Origin: Nostoc sp. S4 | GTDB taxonomy: Bacteria; Cyanobacteriota; Cyanobacteriia; Cyanobacteriales; Nostocaceae | Direction of reading: 5' to 3' | Assembly: GCA_029379225.1 (NCBI GenBank) | Contig: JAQYWR010000026.1 | Span: 43,053-107,052, forward strand | DNA: 64,000 nucleotides | Shown: positions 58,406 through 64,000 of the stretch, piece by piece | Numbering within the stretch: the first letter of the stretch is position 1 | Layout of the letters: each line of letters begins with the position of its first letter | Notes under the pieces: model-generated | What the model saw: only the letters and a program-made list of their open reading frames with translations | Told to the model about the DNA's origin: nothing | The model's database searches: none | Translations under genes and position numbers: made by a program

Positions 58406-59665
58406 TTAAATAAGTTTGCGGTAATAAAACAACTGATGATTAGGTAATATTTTAGGATAGAATATCTTAATCAAATCCGCTAAAACTATATCTGGGTTAC
58501 TAATTCCGCCTTCCCAGTAATCATTACCTCCACTTTGATTGACACGAGCATTATTATTATAAAGATTGTCCGTTTTCACTGCTTTAAAATCAGCATAGCG
58601 ATTATCTTCAGTCAATAAATCTTGTAAACTCTGCCAAGCTTGACTAAAATTCAACCAGTAGTCAGCGTTTGCTGCACGTTCCAAAACAACTTCAAAAGAT
58701 AAAGGTAAACTACCAGAAGATTTATTATCGCGCCAGAGATAGTTTGCACCCGCATCAGCAAGATATTTGGCTACATAACTATTGCCACCAGGCATAAACC
58801 AAGTACCTTTAAAGTTAAATCCAACAAATACTGTGGGACGATTTTTTCCAAATTTGACTTTTTGAGCTATTTGTTCGTATTTACGAGTAATTTCTTGAAA
58901 TATCTTTTCTGCTTGTTCTTCTTTATTAAAAAATAAAGCAGTAAATTTTAACCATTCACTTCTTCCCAATGGCGTATCTTCCATATATTCAGCATTTATC
59001 CCGACTTTCAAACCTGCCTCTGTGAGTTTGGCATAGCTATCGGTTTGGGAATTACCTGTAACAAAAGTTGTTACTAAGTCAGGATTTAATTCTAATAATT
59101 TCTCTATATCTACATTGGCATTATTACCTATTTGCGCTACTTTGCCTGCTTTAATTCTTTCTATCACATCAGGTGTATTCACTTGCTTAGTATCGCTAAG
59201 TCCAATAAGTTTATCCACTACTCCTAATTTAGCTAAATGTGGTAAATGAGTTGTAGATAAAGAGACTATGGAATTAATAGGAACTGTAATTATTTGTGCT
59301 TGATTAAATCCTTTTGGTGTGGGAGTCCCACATTGGACTAAAGCATATTGAAATGTTGTTTTAGCATTTTTCCAAGGATTTTTAATAGTAACTACTTTGT
59401 AGTGTTTGTGATATTCTACCGCAAAACCTATGGCATGAGTGATTTGAACTTTATTGGGGAAGTAATCAATATTTTGATCGTATCCTTGAATACAACTATT
59501 ATTAGTATTTGTAGATATGTTGATTGCTGTGTTATGACAAGCAATGATTAAAGTGACAATTAATAAGAATTGACTCGCGCCTACAGCAATACGAAACACC
59601 AGCTTGCAATGGCGGAAGCGCCCGCCCAAAGCATCGCGAAAAAGCCGCGCAACTGTAGTCATCAT
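58406..59665 (-). CDS. periplasmic binding lipoprotein for iron-siderophore/B12-type ABC importer
   Basis: The 419-aa protein has the two-lobe PeriplBP_2 (FecB/BtuF-like) fold: NSIVSLSTTHLPHLAKLGVVDKLIGL, LLELNPDLVTTFV, the long rigid helix TALFFNKEEQAEKIFQEI, VFVGFNFKGTWFMPGGNSYVAKYLADAGANYLW and ENPDIVLADL-like GGISNPDIVLADLIKIFYP. A lipobox LIIAC (Cys43) marks it as a lipoprotein. The first 22 residues (MTTVARLFRDALGGRFRH) look like translation of a dispersed repeat, and a GTG at residue 23 could be the older start. The mRNA leader is a cobalamin riboswitch, so the transported ligand may be B12 or a related compound rather than iron. Confidence 0.85.
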   Translation of the reverse strand: MMTTVARLFRDALGGRFRHCKLVFRIAVGASQFLLIVTLIIACHNTAINISTNTNNSCIQGYDQNIDYFPNKVQITHAIGFAVEYHKHYKVVTIKNPWKNAKTTFQYALVQCGTPTPKGFNQAQIITVPINSIVSLSTTHLPHLAKLGVVDKLIGLSDTKQVNTPDVIERIKAGKVAQIGNNANVDIEKLLELNPDLVTTFVTGNSQTDSYAKLTEAGLKVGINAEYMEDTPLGRSEWLKFTALFFNKEEQAEKIFQEITRKYEQIAQKVKFGKNRPTVFVGFNFKGTWFMPGGNSYVAKYLADAGANYLWRDNKSSGSLPLSFEVVLERAANADYWLNFSQAWQSLQDLLTEDNRYADFKAVKTDNLYNNNARVNQSGGNDYWEGGISNPDIVLADLIKIFYPKILPNHQLFYYRKLI

Positions 59666-59699
59666 CCGTACCTCGCAGATGGTGTGAACAAGAAGTTAA

Positions 59700-59815
59700 C
59701 CATCGGTGGGCATCCTGACTCAGAGGCATGAGCCTCTTCACAGTTGCGGGACAGCGCCGGATTTACACCGGACTTTCCCCCTTGCGTCTGATGGCTGCTC
59801 CCCATCAGAACCGAC
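59700..59815 (-). promoter_or_regulatory. cobalamin riboswitch
   Basis: On the minus strand the aptamer runs from TCGGTT (about 59814) through GGGGAAAGTCCGGTGTAAAT, CCGGCGCTGTCCCGCAACTG and GAGTCAGGATGCC to ACCGA (59707-59703), which pairs with TCGGT to close P1. These are the conserved core strings of B12-sensing RNAs. The peripheral P7-P9 arm is short. After P1, GATGGT and ACCATC form a hairpin ending 20 nt before the ATG at 59665, with GAGG in between, so control is probably at translation start. When B12 is plentiful, expression of the binding-protein gene should fall. Confidence 0.92.
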
Positions 59816-59976
59816 CTCTGCATTGGAGCATATTTTGCAGCGTGCTATCTGCAAATGCAACAAATTTTTAACAAGTCTACCGCTTATACGGTTGATAGAG
59901 TTACAGGTGAAGAGCAACCACAACTACCTGAGCGATCGCTCTTGATTTTCATACTCCAGTCAGGCGATTCTATAAA

Positions 59977-59995
59977 GATAGAAATTATTCTCATC
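59977..59995. promoter_or_regulatory. weak Fur-box-like site
   Basis: GATAGAAATTATTCTCATC matches the 19-bp Fur consensus at 12 positions. It lies upstream of both divergent genes in this iron/B12 region. The score is low; treat as a suggestion only. Confidence 0.25.
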
Positions 59996-60055
59996 TAAGC
60001 ATTTTTCTGCAACGATCTCCATTTGATTCTAAGTCATAGTTCAGAAGCATCCATC

Positions 60056-61201
60056 ATGAAATCTAAATCACTCCGAAACATTGCATTTTTCTTACACCGC
60101 TACCTTGGCTTAGTCGCAGCGTTAGTACTAATCATCGTCGGCCTAACTGGTTCTTTGTTGGTATTTCAGCGCGAAATTGACGAATTTCTAGTAAGTCAAC
60201 AATTTGGACAAGTCATTCCTCAAGACAAACCCCTGCCGATAGAATCTGTACTAGAAACCGTCAAAACTGCCTATGCCAAGCAACCAGACATCAAAATCTC
60301 AAGCATTAACACACTCCCAGACCCTCACCTTCCCTATAGTTTTTGGCTACAAGCCCCAAATGATAAATCTCTCCAAGTTCTCGTCAATCCCTACACAGGT
60401 ATAATTATGGGTTCTCGTAATTGGGACGAGACAATTATCGGCTGGACTTTTAAACTCCACTACCAACTCCTTGCAGGTGAAATCGGCACAATCATTGTTG
60501 GCATTGTGGCTTTTATGCTGTTGATTCTTAGCATTACAGGAATTGTGTTGTGGCCTGGTTGGCGCAAGTTAATCTCTGGTTTCAAAATCAAGTGGAATGC
60601 TCATCCTAAGCGAGTCAACTTTGATGTTCACAAAGTATCAGGCATTGTTGCGGCTGTCTTTTTGACTTTTATTGCCTTTACAGGTTTTTGCTGGAACTTC
60701 TACGATTTTGCTAGACCTACCATTTATGCAGCTACCTTCACACCAATTATAAAAGATCCAGTTTCCAAACCAATTCCTGGTAAGTCTGCCTTGATACTGA
60801 ACGAAATTTTACAAAAAGCTGATGCAGCGCTACCTGGTGCTGCTACAACTTATATCAGCCTTCCTCAAAAGCCAGAAGAAGTTTACACAGTCGGCAAAAA
60901 ACAACAGCAAGAAACAGCAGAATACGGTTATAGTCAGGTTTATCTTGACCAATACACAGGTAAAGTGTTGCAATTACAGAATGGGCTGAAGCTGACACGG
61001 GCTGAAGCAGTGTTGAATTCATTTTCACCACTGCACTATGGCACATTTTGGGGACTATCAACGCGGATTCTTTATGTTTTTGTGGGACTTTCACCGCTAA
61101 TTCTGTCTATCACTGGCTTTGTCATGTGGTGGTATCGCTACAAAGGGAAAAATCGCCAACAGCAGACTGTGAGAATAATTGAGCGTTTAGGTAAGAGTTA
61201 G
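60056..61201 (+). CDS. PepSY-domain iron-regulated membrane protein (PiuB-like)
   Basis: I start the protein at ATG 60056 (MKSKSLRNIAFFLHRYLGLV, 381 aa); the upstream TTG at 60023 only adds a non-conserved tail. Family hallmarks are HRYLGLVAALVLIIVGLTGSLLVFQREID, a PepSY module (residues about 60-125), FKLHYQLLAGEIGTIIVGIVAF, NFDVHKVSGIVAAVFLTFIAFTG and a final LHYGTFWGLSTRILYVFVGLSPLILSITGFVMWW helix. Relatives reduce ferric siderophore iron or help TonB-linked uptake; the histidines in membrane helices suggest heme. It is divergent from the riboswitch-controlled binding protein. Confidence 0.88.
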   Translation: MKSKSLRNIAFFLHRYLGLVAALVLIIVGLTGSLLVFQREIDEFLVSQQFGQVIPQDKPLPIESVLETVKTAYAKQPDIKISSINTLPDPHLPYSFWLQAPNDKSLQVLVNPYTGIIMGSRNWDETIIGWTFKLHYQLLAGEIGTIIVGIVAFMLLILSITGIVLWPGWRKLISGFKIKWNAHPKRVNFDVHKVSGIVAAVFLTFIAFTGFCWNFYDFARPTIYAATFTPIIKDPVSKPIPGKSALILNEILQKADAALPGAATTYISLPQKPEEVYTVGKKQQQETAEYGYSQVYLDQYTGKVLQLQNGLKLTRAEAVLNSFSPLHYGTFWGLSTRILYVFVGLSPLILSITGFVMWWYRYKGKNRQQQTVRIIERLGKS

Positions 61202-61567
61202 GGTGTTGGGCATCGGGAAAAGGGGAAAGGGAAAAGGAAAGAATTTTTCCTTTTGCTCCCCAATTCCTCTGCCTTCCTGCTCCCCAATCTTCTAGTTCAT
61301 AACGACTACTTAGTGCTCACCATAACTATCACCATTTCAGCGAATGCTGACTGGGAAATATTATTAGAAACTCAAGACACTATACGCCTCTACAGTTTTA
61401 CAATCGTTCTTTGTCCGTTTAAGGTCGTGCCGATATCCCTTATGAATACATGATTTATCAAAAAAAGAATTTAGGAGACAGAGTAAAGTCAAGCGATCGC
61501 TGTTTTTCTCTGCATGTTGAATTCCGCTATGCCAAGTGAAACATCTGGTGTATGCGACGTAAAACCT

Positions 61568-61802
61568 AGCCGGATTTACACGGACTTTCCCCCTTGCGTC
61601 TGATGGCTGCTCCCCATTAGAACCGACCTCTGCATTGGATCGTATTTTGCAGCGTGATATCTGCAAAAGCAACAAATTTTTAACAAGGTACGGGTTTTAC
61701 GAGTTGATAGAGTTACAGGCGAAGCAAGCATTGATAGCGATCGCTCTTGCCTTTCATACCCAATTAGTGATTTGATAAAAATGCAACTCTTTCTCATCTA
61801 AA
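61568..61802 (-). promoter_or_regulatory. truncated duplicate of the cobalamin riboswitch and its upstream region
   Basis: This segment copies 59758-59999 with scattered changes. It includes the 5' half of the aptamer (GTCTGATGGCTGCTCCCCAT and GGACTTTCCCCCTTGCG as seen on the plus strand), but the 3' half with CGCAACTG and GTCAGGATGCC is missing, so it cannot bind B12. No gene follows on the minus strand before 61202. It lies upstream of the AraC gene, mirroring the original, which lies upstream of the PepSY gene. The gap 61202-61567 otherwise holds nothing recognised. Confidence 0.75.
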
Positions 61803-61854
61803 CTGGTTTTTCTTGTGTTGGATTGAGAATTGCCTGACTAAGTTCAACATCAGC

Positions 61855-62847
61855 ATGACCATCACTATTTTATCGCCAGATTACTCGGCGCTTTGGGAAG
61901 CAGCGAATGAAACGCCGCAGTACTTCGATCCATCAGACTTGTCGGATGAAACCTGGAGGCTGCCTCCTGAATTAGGAGAAGGATATATTCGGGACATTCA
62001 CTTACGAGACGGGTTGTGGCTGAGGATCGCCTGCAATCACTTCCACAATGGGATTATATTACAGAGTTACGATCGCACCCATTGGCTAGAGTATTCTTTT
62101 CTTCTCAAGGGAGGGGTGCTATTTGACGGCACACCCACATTAGCTGGACAATATGAATTCTATGGCAGTGGCATGGCTCCCGGCGGCAGGTATCAATTTC
62201 TGGCACAAGAGAATCTGACCGTTTTCGTTCACATCTCACCAGAATTATTTCGCTCATTCACTGGTAATCCCGACCAGGAACTGCCAGAGCAGTTGCAGCA
62301 TCTAATCAGACCTTATACCCAAACTTATTATCACCGCATTGGGACAATAACTTCTACTATGCAGGTTTTGCTACATCAAATCCTGGAGTGTCCTTATTTG
62401 GGAATTTCCAAACGCTTACATTCGGAAAGCAAAATCTTGGAACTACTGGGAATGCTAGTAGTGCAAGAAGTGGAAATGCGAAATGGCGATCGCTCGTTTT
62501 ATTCACTCAAGCCTGATGTGATTGAGCGATTGTACTATGCCAGAAACATATTGTTGCAACGATTGAACAATCCTCTAACCTTGATGGAACTGTCACGACT
62601 GGTCGGGTTGAACGACTGTACGCTCAAGCGCGGCTTTCGGGAGGTGTTTGGCACTACAGTATTTAGCTATGTCCGCAATCATCGGCTAGAGCAGGCACGG
62701 CAACTCTTACAAACTAGGGACATGAATATTAAAGAAATTGCTTATTTAGTAGGCTATGCCGATCCGAAGTCATTTGCGATCGCCTTTCGTAAGCAGTTTG
62801 GCTTAAATCCCAAGGATTACCGCAAAGAACGAAAATATTCCGTCTAG
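61855..62847 (+). CDS. AraC-family regulator, PchR-like
   Basis: The start at ATG 61855 (MTITILSPDYSALWEAANET) is preferred; the frame opens at 61813 but the extra 14 residues are not conserved. The N-terminal 200 residues are a cupin-like sensor; the C-terminal AraC helix-turn-helix pair is MELSRLVGLNDCTLKRGFREVFGTTVFSYVRNHRLEQARQLL and IKEIAYLVGYADPKSFAIAFRKQFGLNPKDYRK. Regulators of this type activate TonB receptor genes when the cognate siderophore arrives. The receptor gene follows 95 nt downstream on the same strand, but it is broken. Confidence 0.9.
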   Translation: MTITILSPDYSALWEAANETPQYFDPSDLSDETWRLPPELGEGYIRDIHLRDGLWLRIACNHFHNGIILQSYDRTHWLEYSFLLKGGVLFDGTPTLAGQYEFYGSGMAPGGRYQFLAQENLTVFVHISPELFRSFTGNPDQELPEQLQHLIRPYTQTYYHRIGTITSTMQVLLHQILECPYLGISKRLHSESKILELLGMLVVQEVEMRNGDRSFYSLKPDVIERLYYARNILLQRLNNPLTLMELSRLVGLNDCTLKRGFREVFGTTVFSYVRNHRLEQARQLLQTRDMNIKEIAYLVGYADPKSFAIAFRKQFGLNPKDYRKERKYSV

Positions 62848-62942
62848 CCCTCAAAATATTCCGTCTCGCCCTTTTGTGCCTATTTTACCGCACACAGTTT
62901 ACTTGGTAATCTTGTTTCTTAAGAATTCTTCTTAATAACAGT

Positions 62943-63949
62943 GTGGGGAGTTATGACGTGGGGTATCGACTGAAGTTGGCATTGGTTACAAGTGTGGTTT
63001 CATTGTTGATTGCACCGTCTACATGGGCAGGAGAAAGATCCTCCGTAGCTTCCCTGAAAAAAGGGGAAACCAGGTTATCTGAAGCCTTGCTTTTGAAGGA
63101 AAATAGGAGAGAACGAAAAATCCGGCAATTGAGCGACTTTAAAACCCCCATCACCAGCGCCCAACCATTACTAGTAAAAACACCTTTTCAGGCGGGTGAA
63201 GTTATACCAATCACGGGAGTAAAAGCAAATGCCACTCCTAAAGGTGTTGAGGTGATTTTAGAAACCCCTCAAGGAACTCAACTGCAAGTTACAAATCGCA
63301 GTGCTGGTAATAACTTTATTGTAGATGTATCTGGCGGACAGTTACGTTTAGCTGATGGTAATACTTTATTACTAAACAACCCCTAAGTGAACCTTATTAC
63401 CAAATTGCATTTGAGGCTGGAAGCCGTGGATTCTATCAGCCCAGCATCGATTTATCAGGTCCCTTGAACACAGAAAAAAACTTGCTCTATCGCTTCATCG
63501 TCGGCTATCAAAGCCAGGATAGTTTTCAAGATTTTGCCAACTCATACCTGCTGACGATCGCACCCTCAATCACTTGGAAATTAGGGGATCGTACAGATCT
63601 AAATTTTTACTATGAATACAATAAATTCTTTGCAAATCCTCCTGAGAATCCCACTACGTATTTCAGTAATGGCAGGAAACTGCCTCGGAATATCTATCTT
63701 GGCTATCCCGGTTCTGCGTTCGTAGATACAATCACCGAAAAACTTGGCTACACGTTCAAACACCAGTTTAGCGATAATTGGCAGATTCGTAATAATTTTT
63801 CTGTGGTTTCTAGTAAAGTTAGAGACGAAAATACTTTCCCAGGCGATTTAGTGGGCGATCGCTTCATAGACATAGGAGCTAACGATCGTGATTACGCAAC
63901 AGACAACTATTTTGGACAAGTCGACTTGCTTGGCAAATTCAATACCTGA
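62943..63949 (+). pseudogene. TonB-dependent siderophore receptor, plug domain deleted and frame broken
   Basis: The 5' part (GTG 62943) encodes a signal peptide (LALVTSVVSLLIAPSTWAGE) and an AMIN domain (ITGVKANATPKGVEVILETP, NFIVDVSGGQLRLADGNT), the usual start of cyanobacterial TonB receptors. It stops at 63384-63386. In another frame, beginning near 63370, the sequence reads TKQPLSEPYYQIAFEAGSRG and FYQPSIDLSGPLNTEKNLLY, the first beta-barrel strands. The end of AMIN, the whole plug and the TonB-facing region between them are absent, so a deletion with a frame change has joined them. The barrel frame stops at 63947-63949, soon after QVDLLGKFNT, well short of a full barrel. Non-functional as sequenced. 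Confidence 0.8.
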
Positions 63950-64000
63950 CTTTTGCCGTTAAGTCTTGAAAGGCTTACAGGTAAAGGATTTAAGCAACAG

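Overview
The window is chromosomal DNA of a cyanobacterium, most likely a filamentous Nostocales-type strain. Evidence is the dense scatter of the HIP1 octamer GCGATCGC, psaC (photosystem I), clpC, Ycf51, a helical carotenoid protein, a ComFB-family protein, RTX-type calcium-binding repeat proteins, heptanucleotide tandem repeats of AATTTTG, and many short palindromic or MITE-like repeats. All identifications come from reading motifs; no database search was run.

Layout. 1-16.8 kb: the decayed end of a class D beta-lactamase gene, a GT4 glycosyltransferase, an MGAT-like acyltransferase, a small HTH protein translationally coupled to a 1352-aa PAS/GAF hybrid histidine kinase, a helical carotenoid protein, a coupled dehydrogenase/aminotransferase pair, Ycf51, an O-antigen-ligase-like membrane protein and a YaaW-family protein. 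16.8-22.5 kb is gene-poor: MITE-like inverted repeats, a ComFB-family gene, a SIMPL-domain secreted protein, two look-alike small-RNA candidates, a broken VOC gene, a bestrophin and a Uma2 remnant. 22.5-24.8 kb holds an overlapping type II restriction-modification pair (m5C methylase plus Bpu10I-like endonuclease). 24.9-37.2 kb is mostly housekeeping: clpC, rimI, lysA-cdaA-uppS, glmS and psaC, interrupted by an AIPR-family phage-defence gene carrying a frameshift in an AT dinucleotide tract.

37.6-48.5 kb holds small conserved genes and two tandem RTX proteins whose coding regions and flanks are duplicated; both contain 234-bp internal repeats. 48.5-53.5 kb holds a Ser/Thr-kinase/histidine-kinase fusion that appears to lack the AAA ATPase core usual in its family, a remnant of another histidine kinase, a 54-aa ribbon-helix-helix protein and a CRISPR array of seven identical repeats with no cas genes in view. 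54-64 kb is a metal/cofactor uptake region: FecCD permease, aspartoacylase and a divergent LysR regulator, an IS982 remnant, a periplasmic binding protein under a cobalamin riboswitch, a PepSY membrane protein, a PchR-like AraC regulator and a TonB-dependent receptor that has lost its plug domain. The leader of the B12-regulated gene is duplicated upstream of the AraC gene in truncated form, so this region has been rearranged.

The most interesting leads are the AT-tract frameshift in the AIPR gene, the paired small-RNA candidates near 19.9 and 20.3 kb, the structured RNA candidate near 14.3 kb, the compacted kinase, and the B12 riboswitch on a siderophore-type binding protein with its truncated copy.
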